Position numbers and translations under genes: made by a program. Shown here one piece after another: positions 53,266 through 60,070 of a stretch of DNA of 64,000 nucleotides. Each line of letters opens with the position of its first letter. Within the stretch, counting starts at the first letter, position 1. The notes beneath the pieces were generated by a model. The model was not told the origin of the DNA. It was given only the letters and a program-made list of their open reading frames with translations, and made no database searches. The DNA comes from an uncultured Verrucomicrobiota bacterium (GTDB lineage Bacteria > Verrucomicrobiota > Kiritimatiellia > CAIQIC01 > Lenti-01), in NCBI GenBank assembly GCA_937860055.1, contig CALMBO010000011.1, forward strand, positions 62,001 through 126,000, in the 5' to 3' direction.

Positions 53266-53355
53266 CGATGTTCCTCTTTCTTTCTCGTTCCTAAATCAGA
53301 CTCTTTTGTCCGCCCTGTCCATCCACCCACCACTTTTGTGGCGATGACTCAATTT

Positions 53356-53372
53356 AGCAACAACCATGCCAA
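53356..53372 (-). promoter_or_regulatory. Sigma-54 promoter of glnN
   Basis: On the minus strand TTGGCATGGTTGTTGCT fits TGGCAYR-N4-TTGCW. Confidence 0.85.
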
Positions 53373-53577
53373 AGCACATGGGAATTTCGGAATTCTAGCA
53401 ACAACCTGCTCATATCCAACAAGATAAGAATTCTTTGCCCAATCGGCCCATATTCCATTTAAGACATTTTTGTATTTTTGTAAACCATAAAAATACAATT
53501 TTGTAATCCGATATGTCCTCCAGCCACAAATTCGACCTCCCTCCCGCCTTGAATCACACCGCCGCAACCTCGCCCCC
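53373..53577. other. AT-rich regulatory region between glnN and tcdA
   Basis: The 359-base gap between the two start codons has no gene. Besides the sigma-54 promoter it holds the shared motif (53460-53473), an inverted repeat with 9-base arms TGTATTTTT/AAAAATACA (53471-53479 and 53489-53497) and the palindrome TACAATTTTGTA (53494-53505). These AT-rich sites stand out sharply from the GC-rich genes around them and are plausible activator or operator sites. Confidence 0.6.
53460..53473 (-). promoter_or_regulatory. Shared upstream motif, glnN
   Basis: On the minus strand ACAAAAATGTCTTA, about 87 bases before the -24 box. It matches the amtB and TorF-like copies at most positions. Confidence 0.45.
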
Positions 53578-53611
53578 ATTCTTAATTCTTCATTCCTGTT
53601 TCTCATTTCTA
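53578..53611. repeat. ATTCTTAATTCTTCATTC low-complexity stretch
   Basis: An AT-rich repeating pattern just before tcdA that resembles the other CTGAA and CTTCAG stretches in the window. It does not code. Confidence 0.35.
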
Positions 53612-53624
53612 TAGGCTCCCCTCC

Positions 53625-54365
53625 ATGACGACGCCTTTCGCACGCCTCGAACTCCTCCTCGGCCCCGAGGCCCTCCCCCGCCTCGACCGCGCCCGCGTCG
53701 TCATCGCCGGCCTCGGCGCCGTCGGCGCCGCCGCCGCCGAATCCCTCGCCCGCTCCGCCGTCGGTCACCTGACCCTCGTCGATTTCGACGAAATCCGCCC
53801 CTCCAACCTCAACCGCCACCCCTTCGCCTTCCATTCCACCCTCCGCCACCCCAAGGCCGAAACCGCCGCCCGCTTCCTCCGCGACATCCATCCCGACGCC
53901 GAAATATCCCCCCTCTCCCTCTTCCTCGACGCCAAGACCGCCCCGAAACTTTTCGCCGAACACCCCTGCGACGTCCTCATCGACGCCATCGACTCCCTCC
54001 TCCCCAAGACCGAACTCCTCCTCGCCGCCCGCCAGGCCAAGGTGCCTTTCATCCTCACCTGCCTCGGCGCCGCCCGCAAGCTCGACCCCACCCGTTTCGT
54101 CGCCGCCGACCTCGCCGACTCCCACACCTGCCCCCTCGCCCGCCTCCTGCGCAAGCGCCTCGCCAAGCGCGGCGGAACCGCCGGCATCCGCTGCATCTTC
54201 TCCACCGAACTCCCCGCCTCCCCCCTCGAATCCGTCGAACCCGCCGCCGACTTCTACGTCCGCGGCCGCCTCCGCCCCCCCATGGGCTCCCTCCACGCCG
54301 TCACCGCCGCCGCCGGCCTCCTCGCCGCCCGCGAAACCCTCGCCCACCTCCTCCAAACCCCATGA
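53625..54365 (+). CDS. tcdA: tRNA threonylcarbamoyladenosine dehydratase
   Basis: 246 residues, E1-like (ThiF/MoeB) fold. Key motifs: VVIAGLGAVGAAAAESLARS (ATP loop), LVDFDEIRPSNLNRH (adenylate contact) and ALIDAIDSL-like DVLIDAIDSLLPKTEL; the metal Cys motif is partly present. The length and absence of a C-terminal sulfur-transfer domain match TcdA, which makes cyclic t6A in tRNA. It is in the same orientation as the RluA-type gene that follows. Confidence 0.8.
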   Translation: MTTPFARLELLLGPEALPRLDRARVVIAGLGAVGAAAAESLARSAVGHLTLVDFDEIRPSNLNRHPFAFHSTLRHPKAETAARFLRDIHPDAEISPLSLFLDAKTAPKLFAEHPCDVLIDAIDSLLPKTELLLAARQAKVPFILTCLGAARKLDPTRFVAADLADSHTCPLARLLRKRLAKRGGTAGIRCIFSTELPASPLESVEPAADFYVRGRLRPPMGSLHAVTAAAGLLAARETLAHLLQTP

Positions 54366-54397
54366 TTCCCCCCATGCGCGAAATCGCCGTTCAAAAG

Positions 54398-54497
54398 TTT
54401 TTCCATTGTGTGGAAAAATCGCTGAAAGTTTTTCCATTGTGTGGAAAAAATGGCCCGTTTTTTCCACACGGTGGAAAACTTTTTTCCACAGTGCGGA
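54398..54497. repeat. Four-copy TTTTCCA palindrome array, copy B
   Basis: Copies lie at about 54398-54418, 54429-54450, 54458-54478 and 54480-54497; the fourth is degenerate (right arm GCGGAC). The order, centres (TTGTG, TTGTG, CACGG, CAGTG) and spacer text (CGCTGAAAG; ATGGCCCG) track the array at 28657-28760. It lies in the gap between tcdA and the RluA-type gene. Confidence 0.85.
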
Positions 54498-54522
54498 CAA
54501 ACCTCATGCCGCGAGTCCCCGC

Positions 54523-55464
54523 ATGATCCCCCGCGACCAACATGCGATCGCAGGTTCCGGCGAACGCCTCGACCGGCAGATTCTGCGCCTCTACCCCTGG
54601 CTCGACCGCTCCACGGTTCTGGAACTCATTTCAGCTGGACACGTGCTGATCGCCGGCCGTCCCGCCAAAAAAGGCGTCCGCCTGGAAGCCGGCGATGTCC
54701 TCGACTGCCGCGACATCCCCGAACCCGCCGACCTCCGCCTCCAGCCCAATCCGGATTTGCCGCTGAAGATTCTCTTCGAAGATGATTCCGTTCTTGCCCT
54801 CGACAAGCCTGCGGGCCAGCCCACCCATCCGCTGCGCTTCATCGAAACCGACACCCTCGCCAACGCGCTCATTGCCCGCTTCCCCGAACTCGCCGGCATC
54901 GGCGACGACCGTCTCTTTCCCGCCCTCCTGCACCGCCTCGACACGCAAACCTCCGGCCTCGTCCTCGCCGCCAAAACCCCCGCCGCCTACGCGAATCTCC
55001 GCGCGCAGTTCCGCCGCTTCTCCGTCCAGAAGCACTACACCGCCCTCGTCCACGGCCGCGTCGATTCCCCCGGCCGCCTCGACGCCCCCCTCACCCACCA
55101 GACGCGAACCCCCTGCAAAATGGCCGTTGCCCGCAATCCCGACAAGGTGCCCAAAAACGACTGCTTCGCCGCCGCCACGTCCTGGGTGCCGCTCGAAACC
55201 GGCCGGGAATTTTCGCTGCTCGATGTCACCATCTACACCGGCGTCACGCACCAGATCCGCTGCCACCTCGCCGCCGCCGGCCACCCCATCGCCGGCGATT
55301 CTCTCTACGGTTCGCCGCTCTCCCCTTCAGCCTTCAGCCTTCCCCCTTCAGCCTATTCTCGCCACTGGCTCCACGCCGCCCGCCTCATCGCCTCCCACCC
55401 CGCCACCGGCAAATCCCTCGACCTCTCCTGCCCCCTGCCCCCCGACTGGCCGCCCACCGCCTGA
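54523..55464 (+). CDS. RluA-family pseudouridine synthase
   Basis: 313 residues. An S4-like N-terminal part (TVLELISAGHVLIAG) precedes the catalytic RluA core with the LHRLDTQTSGL motif (catalytic Asp near residue 139) and IRCHLAAAGHPIAGD. The exact target (23S rRNA or tRNA) cannot be read. ATG at 54523 is selected; longer frames run into the palindrome array. Between GDSLYG and HWLHAARL the protein carries a Ser/Pro insertion (SPLSPSAFSLPPSAYS) encoded by CTTCAGCC-type repeats, a likely non-conserved insert. The stop overlaps the next start (TGATG). Confidence 0.85.
   Translation: MIPRDQHAIAGSGERLDRQILRLYPWLDRSTVLELISAGHVLIAGRPAKKGVRLEAGDVLDCRDIPEPADLRLQPNPDLPLKILFEDDSVLALDKPAGQPTHPLRFIETDTLANALIARFPELAGIGDDRLFPALLHRLDTQTSGLVLAAKTPAAYANLRAQFRRFSVQKHYTALVHGRVDSPGRLDAPLTHQTRTPCKMAVARNPDKVPKNDCFAAATSWVPLETGREFSLLDVTIYTGVTHQIRCHLAAAGHPIAGDSLYGSPLSPSAFSLPPSAYSRHWLHAARLIASHPATGKSLDLSCPLPPDWPPTA
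55322..55356 (+). repeat. CTTCAGCC-repeat insert in the RluA-type gene
   Basis: CCTTCAGCCTTCAGCCTTCC and its continuation (repeat unit CCTTCAG) encodes the Ser/Pro linker. A related stretch lies at 55951-55989. Confidence 0.6.
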
Positions 55465-57107
55465 TGCCCGTTTCCGCTCCCATCCTCGTCGCCGCCATCA
55501 ACGCGCGGCACAGCCACGCCTCTCTCGGCGCACGGTACCTGCTCGCCAACATGGGCGACTTGCGCCCGCAAACGGAACTGGCCGAATTCACCATCCAGCA
55601 GTCCGCCGCCGAAATCGCCACGGCCATCGCTGCCCGCAACCCCCGCATCCTCGGCCTCGGCGTCTATATCTGGAATGCCTCCCGCATCGCCGAACTCCTC
55701 CCCCTCCTGCGCCAGCAATCGCCGCACATGAAAATCATCCTCGGCGGGCCCGAAATCGCCGAAAAACACGCCGCAGATTTCTTGTCTTCTTGTAGGCCCG
55801 GTCACCTGACCGGGCGGGATTCGCCGGGTGGGGTCACCCGGCCTACATCTGCCGATTTCCTGATCCTCGGCGAAGGCGACCTCGCCTTCCCCTCCCTCTG
55901 CCGCGACCTGCTTTCAGACCCCCACGGGCTTGCCCCGTGGGTGAATGTGGTTCCTTCAACTCCCCCTTCAGTCTTCAGACCTCAGCCTCTCCCCCTCTCC
56001 TCCCTCCAACTCCCCTACGACGAATACTCCGATTCCGATCTCGCCCACCGCCTCCTCTACGTCGAATCCTCCCGCGGCTGCGCCATGCGCTGCGATTACT
56101 GCGTCTCTGCCAACGACGAATCCGTCCGCTTCTTCCCCATGCCTGCGCTTTTGGCCGCCTTCGACAACCTCCTTTTGCGCGGCGCGCGTCCGTTCAAGTT
56201 CTGCGACCGCTCGTTCAACCTCGATATTCCCCGCGCCATCGAAATCCTCTCTTTTTTCCGCGAACGCCTGCCGCGCTTTCCCGGCCTCTTCCTCCACTTC
56301 GAGATGCTGCCTGACCGCTTCCCCGCGGAGCTGCGCGCGGCGCTCGCGGCTTTTCCGCCGCGTTCCCTCCAGTTGGAAATCGGCCTGCAGTCGTTCAACC
56401 CCATCGTCCTCGAAACCATCCGCCGCCCGCAGAACCTTGACCGCGCCGCCGACAACCTCCGCTTCCTGCGCGAACACACCCACGCCTTCCTGCACACCGA
56501 CCTCATCGCCGGACTCCCCGGCGAAACGCCCGAAAGCTTCGCCGCCGGCTTCGACCGCCTTGTCGCCCTCGGCCCCCACGAAATCCAGCTCGGCATCCTC
56601 AAGAAACTCCCCGGCGCCCCCCTCGCGCGCCACGACGACGCCTTCGCCATGCGCTACAGCCCCGCGCCGCCCTACGAAATCCTGTCCACCCGCGATTGGC
56701 CGGCCGATCATCTCGTCCGCACCGCCCGCTTCGCCCACTACTGGGACGCCATCGTCAGCTCCAACCGGTTCCTCGCCGCCGCCCCCCTGATCTGGAAGGA
56801 TGCCTCCTCCGTCTTCGCCGCATTCATGGAGTTCTCGGACTGGATGGGCGCGCGCTTCCCGCGCGAACACGGCATTCCCCTCCCCGATCTCGTCGAAGCC
56901 GTCTTCCATTTTCTGGCGCAAGTCCGTGGCATCTCGCCCGCCATCGCGGCCGAAGCCTTGATCCGCGGCTACCGCCACGCCGGCGCCCGCGACATCCCCC
57001 CCGCCCTCGCCCCCCACCTCCGCCACGAGCCTCCGCCCCCCACCCCCGCCCTCCCCAAACCCCTCCGCCGCCAATTCCTCCGCTGGACATGGAAAGAATC
57101 TCGTTGA
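55464..57107 (+). CDS. B12-binding radical-SAM protein (DUF4080-like) with in-frame repeat inserts
   Basis: 547 residues. A cobalamin-binding-like N-terminal domain (about 1-140, with ILVAAINARHSHASLGARYL and LGLGVYIWNASRIAELLPLL) is followed by the radical-SAM core: SRGCAMRCDYCVSA carries the three Cys, and later FHFEMLPDRF and TDLIAGLPGET complete the barrel. The gene's N-terminal part has inserts made by repeats at 55791-55847, 55921-55941 and 55951-55989 that are absent from the usual family pattern. The substrate is unknown. It overlaps the RluA-type gene's stop. Confidence 0.85.
   Translation: MPVSAPILVAAINARHSHASLGARYLLANMGDLRPQTELAEFTIQQSAAEIATAIAARNPRILGLGVYIWNASRIAELLPLLRQQSPHMKIILGGPEIAEKHAADFLSSCRPGHLTGRDSPGGVTRPTSADFLILGEGDLAFPSLCRDLLSDPHGLAPWVNVVPSTPPSVFRPQPLPLSSLQLPYDEYSDSDLAHRLLYVESSRGCAMRCDYCVSANDESVRFFPMPALLAAFDNLLLRGARPFKFCDRSFNLDIPRAIEILSFFRERLPRFPGLFLHFEMLPDRFPAELRAALAAFPPRSLQLEIGLQSFNPIVLETIRRPQNLDRAADNLRFLREHTHAFLHTDLIAGLPGETPESFAAGFDRLVALGPHEIQLGILKKLPGAPLARHDDAFAMRYSPAPPYEILSTRDWPADHLVRTARFAHYWDAIVSSNRFLAAAPLIWKDASSVFAAFMEFSDWMGARFPREHGIPLPDLVEAVFHFLAQVRGISPAIAAEALIRGYRHAGARDIPPALAPHLRHEPPPPTPALPKPLRRQFLRWTWKESR
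55791..55847 (+). repeat. TGTAGGCC-bounded palindrome, in-frame 57-bp insert
   Basis: The element begins TGTAGGCCCGGTCACC and ends GGCCTACA, an imperfect palindrome of exactly 57 bases (19 codons). It is read as SCRPGHLTGRDSPGGVTRPT in frame between cobalamin-binding and radical-SAM parts. Family copies at 31.4, 61.6 and 62.1 kb are intergenic. Confidence 0.8.
55921..55941 (+). repeat. CCCACGGGC hairpin in the radical-SAM gene
   Basis: CCCACGGGCTTGCCCCGTGGG is a near-perfect palindrome coding for PHGLAPW. Confidence 0.5.
55951..55989 (+). repeat. CTTCAG-type repeat in the radical-SAM gene
   Basis: A run including CCCCCTTCAGTCTTCAG resembles the 55322-55356 linker and codes for a Ser/Pro-rich stretch. 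Confidence 0.5.
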
Positions 57108-57114
57108 TCCATGG

Positions 57115-57143
57115 TTGTCTTCTTTCCTGAAGTGGCCTAGAGT
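57115..57143 (+). promoter_or_regulatory. Promoter with leaderless spacing
   Basis: TTGTCT (57115-57120), 17-base spacer, TAGAGT (57138-57143). The ATG at 57151 is 13 bases after the -10 begins. Confidence 0.6.
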
Positions 57144-57150
57144 TTTGGCG

Positions 57151-57666
57151 ATGAAATTGACGGCTTTTCAATCGGTGATGGAAAGTCTTCATCGGCACGA
57201 GGTGCGGTTCCTGCTGGTGGGCGGCATGGCCGTGGTCGCGCACGGCTATGGCCGGATGACCTACGATATCGATCTCGTCGTCCAACTGACCCCGGCCAAC
57301 ATTCGGCGCACTTTTGAAGCGCTGGCTCAATTGGATTTTCGCCCTCGGATTCCCATAACCATCGACGAATTCTCGGATCCGCGAAACCGCGAGAAATGGG
57401 CCCGCGAAAAGGGCATGATTGTCTTGAATTTCTTCAGCGGAAAAGATGACCCCTGTGCCATCGATCTCTTCATCCGCGAGCCGTTCCCCTTCGACGAAAC
57501 CTTCGCCAAAGCCGTGTCGTCCGCCGTAAATGGCATCCCCTTCCGCTACGTCGATCTGAACACCCTGATCCAAATGAAGCGCGCCGCGGGGCGGCCGGTG
57601 GATCTGGAGGATGTCCGGCATCTGGAACAATTGGCGACAGACGATGAAAAAAACCTGGCAGATTGA
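57151..57666 (+). CDS. Nucleotidyltransferase-fold protein (toxin/AbiEii-like)
   Basis: 171 residues. The fold is shown by FLLVGGMAVVAHGYGRMTYD (residues about 18-37: GG, then the D of YDIDLVV), the metal-binding pattern of minimal NTases of the MNT/AbiEii type. A later aspartate at CAIDLF completes the triad. These enzymes often add nucleotides to tRNA or other targets in toxin-antitoxin modules, but the same fold also serves in antibiotic resistance. It overlaps a small gene by 23 bases and the promoter implies a leaderless mRNA. Toxin status is an inference from layout. Confidence 0.65.
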   Translation: MKLTAFQSVMESLHRHEVRFLLVGGMAVVAHGYGRMTYDIDLVVQLTPANIRRTFEALAQLDFRPRIPITIDEFSDPRNREKWAREKGMIVLNFFSGKDDPCAIDLFIREPFPFDETFAKAVSSAVNGIPFRYVDLNTLIQMKRAAGRPVDLEDVRHLEQLATDDEKNLAD

Positions 57667-57850
57667 CAAGAACGCATCCGACTGGGAATGCGATCCGAAG
57701 AACGAGGAACTCTTCCACCTGCGCTATTTCCGCGCCCTGCCGATGGAAAAGAAAATCCAGGCCGTCGAGGAAATGTGCGCCTTGGCCTCCATGCTCAAGG
57801 AACAGCGGGGAGCCTATCGGGTCAAACGGAACCGAAAGCCAGTCAAGTAA
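57644..57850 (+). CDS. 68-residue partner of the nucleotidyltransferase (antitoxin-like)
   Basis: 68 residues, charged, with MKKTWQIDKNASDWECDPKN and EEMCALASMLKEQRGAYRVK. It overlaps the NTase gene by 23 bases in another frame and is thus translated from the same mRNA. The size, overlap and charge fit a toxin-antitoxin partner, but I know no family name for it and toxicity is untested. Confidence 0.5.
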   Translation: MKKTWQIDKNASDWECDPKNEELFHLRYFRALPMEKKIQAVEEMCALASMLKEQRGAYRVKRNRKPVK

Positions 57851-57890
57851 CAGGGCTGGTTCCAGCTCCTCATCCTGCGCAGCCAGCCCT
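57851..57890. repeat. AGGGCTGG/CCAGCCCT hairpin
   Basis: Inverted copies at 57852-57859 and 57883-57890 lie between the small gene and the radical-SAM gene. It may be a hairpin terminator without a U-tract. Confidence 0.35.
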
Positions 57891-57900
57891 CCTGTCCAAA

Positions 57901-58836
57901 ATGGATTTTCCCGCCTACACTCCCTGCCGCCTCTGCCCGCGCCAATGCGGCACCGACCGCCTCGGCGGCGCCCCCGGCGTCTGTGGCGAAACCGCCGATC
58001 TGCGCATCGCTTCCTGGGGCCCCCACATGGGCGAGGAACCCTGCTTCAGCGGCACGCGCGGCTCCGGCGCGATCTTCTTCTCCGGCTGCTCCTGCCACTG
58101 CTTCTTCTGCCAGAATTGGCAGATCTCCAGCCCGCGCGGCAAGGGCGGCACCGTCTCCGCCGGGGAATTCCACCGCTTGGCGCTGAACCTGATCGAGATG
58201 GGCGTCCACAACCTGAACTTCGTCACCCCCGACCACTTTTGGCCGCACATCGAGGCGCTCTGCGCCCGCCTTCGCGACGAGGACGTCCAGATCCCCTTCC
58301 TCTTCAATTCCTCCGGCTACCAGCTGCCCTCCATGATTTCGCGCTACGCCGCCCGCATGGACATCTTCCTCCCCGACTTCAAGTTCGCCGATCCCGTCCT
58401 TGCCCGCCTCGTCATGCGCGACGAGCGCTACCCCGAGATCGCCCTCGAAGCCCTGCGCCTCATGGTCGCCGAAAAGGGATTCCTCGAACCCTTCGATCCC
58501 GCCGGCGCCGATCTCGCCAGGCGCGGCGTCCTCGTGCGCCACCTCGTCCTGCCGGGCCATCTCGAAAACTCCCTGCGCGCGCTCGACCTGCTCCGCGAGG
58601 AATTCGGCCGCTGGCTGCCGCTCTCGCTCATGAGCCAGTACAAACCCACCCCCGCCGCCCAATCCCGCCCCCCCTTCGACCGCCATCTCTCCGCCGGGGA
58701 ATACCAGGCCGCCGTGGACCATGCCCAGGCGCTGGGGTTTGAAAACCTCCTCGTCCAGCCCCTCGCCCAATCCGACGACTTCTTCCCCGACTTCGAGAAG
58801 GACAACCCCTTCAAGGGCAATCCGGAAGCCGGCTGA
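57901..58836 (+). CDS. Radical-SAM protein, pyruvate-formate-lyase-activating-like
   Basis: 311 residues. Core motif GCSCHCFFC is CxxxCxxC at residues about 62-69. A second Cys set near the start (CRLCPRQCG...GVCG) suggests another cluster. The order resembles PflA/YjjW and anaerobic activating enzymes, but no glycyl-radical partner lies nearby, so I do not assign a target. The start at 57901 is the ATG in front of the Cys-rich N-terminus; 64 bases upstream there is only a hairpin. Confidence 0.8.
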   Translation: MDFPAYTPCRLCPRQCGTDRLGGAPGVCGETADLRIASWGPHMGEEPCFSGTRGSGAIFFSGCSCHCFFCQNWQISSPRGKGGTVSAGEFHRLALNLIEMGVHNLNFVTPDHFWPHIEALCARLRDEDVQIPFLFNSSGYQLPSMISRYAARMDIFLPDFKFADPVLARLVMRDERYPEIALEALRLMVAEKGFLEPFDPAGADLARRGVLVRHLVLPGHLENSLRALDLLREEFGRWLPLSLMSQYKPTPAAQSRPPFDRHLSAGEYQAAVDHAQALGFENLLVQPLAQSDDFFPDFEKDNPFKGNPEAG

Positions 58837-58940
58837 AATCCGGCGGATTCCGCGTTTGGGGGCTTGTGCCGGACGCGGCTCTCGGCAATAGTAATGCCTT
58901 TCGATCGGCGATTGAACCATTGCCCACGCAAAGGAGCAAG

Positions 58941-59888
58941 ATGGCCAGCCCGTATGAAAAGCTGAACAAGGCGAGGGAAAAATACGCCCGCGCCTTCCCC
59001 GACAAGCAGAAGGACTGCTTCGTGTTTTTTCCCGAATGGATCTTCGAGGCGGGCTATCTGGAGCGGCGGGCCCGGAATCTGATCCTGGGGGCCATCCGCC
59101 GGGGGACGCCCCTGACCGCCGAGGAGGTCCACCGGAAATTCTCCGGCCGCGACCGGCCCGACCTGGCCGGCAAGCAACAGGCCTATTCGGAGTCGGCCTT
59201 CGCGGTGTGCCTCGGCATCCTAATCCTCGTGGCGGTCAATTTCCACGCGATCCTCTTGCGGGAAATCCCCATCACGCTGGGCCCGCAGGCGCTTTCCTGC
59301 GTGATGGTGGCGGTCATCCTCATCGCCATCGGACACCTGCGCTGCCTGCTCAGCGACCCCGACGACGTCTTCCACCTCTGGTGGTTCTACACGGAAATCG
59401 GCATCTGCTCCCTGCTGGCCACGGGAATCCTCGCCATCGTGGTCCGCCAGATCAGCGACCTCGCGAACCACCGGGAAAACGCCATCTATGCGATCGTGCA
59501 TCAAATGGTCGGTGTCTCCTGGGAGGAAACGCTGAAGACGGCGGCCACCATCCCCTATGGCGCCTTCATGCTGGCGGTCATCGCCATCGGGGTGCCGCTC
59601 ATGGCGCTGAACGGCTTCTCGACCCTGCTGATCTTCGCGGGAGGCATCCTGATGCTCCTGTTCACCGGCTGGCTGCCCGGAAGCGCAACGCCCGAAATGC
59701 TGCGCCTCATCGGCCGCCCCGGCTTCGTCGCCGATTCCTCGGCGCTGGCCGTGCGCCTGGGAGACACCTACATGGGCCTGCTGCAGACCGACCGGTCGGT
59801 TTCGGAATCGCTTTCGCTCGCCGGCTTGTGGGGCGGGCTGGCGCTGATCGCCTTGGGGTCTTTCCTGATGGCCCGGAACAACCGCTGA
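58941..59888 (+). CDS. Multi-pass membrane protein, unknown function
   Basis: 315 residues. An N-terminal soluble part of about 75 residues (FPEWIFEAGYLERRARNLI...) is followed by roughly five to six membrane segments. No family was recognised. ATG at 58941 follows AAGGAG by 4 bases. It ends 8 bases before the tRNA-Arg on the opposite strand. Confidence 0.6.
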   Translation: MASPYEKLNKAREKYARAFPDKQKDCFVFFPEWIFEAGYLERRARNLILGAIRRGTPLTAEEVHRKFSGRDRPDLAGKQQAYSESAFAVCLGILILVAVNFHAILLREIPITLGPQALSCVMVAVILIAIGHLRCLLSDPDDVFHLWWFYTEIGICSLLATGILAIVVRQISDLANHRENAIYAIVHQMVGVSWEETLKTAATIPYGAFMLAVIAIGVPLMALNGFSTLLIFAGGILMLLFTGWLPGSATPEMLRLIGRPGFVADSSALAVRLGDTYMGLLQTDRSVSESLSLAGLWGGLALIALGSFLMARNNR

Positions 59889-59895
59889 TCCGCAG

Positions 59896-59972
<77 letters not shown>

Positions 59973-60070
59973 GTATCGGTAGGAACCATACATAACCCCC
60001 TCGCCGTTTTCAAAGTTTACTTCCCATCCCTGTTCGGCTATCAAAGAAGAGGGAATCTTCCGGAACATCC

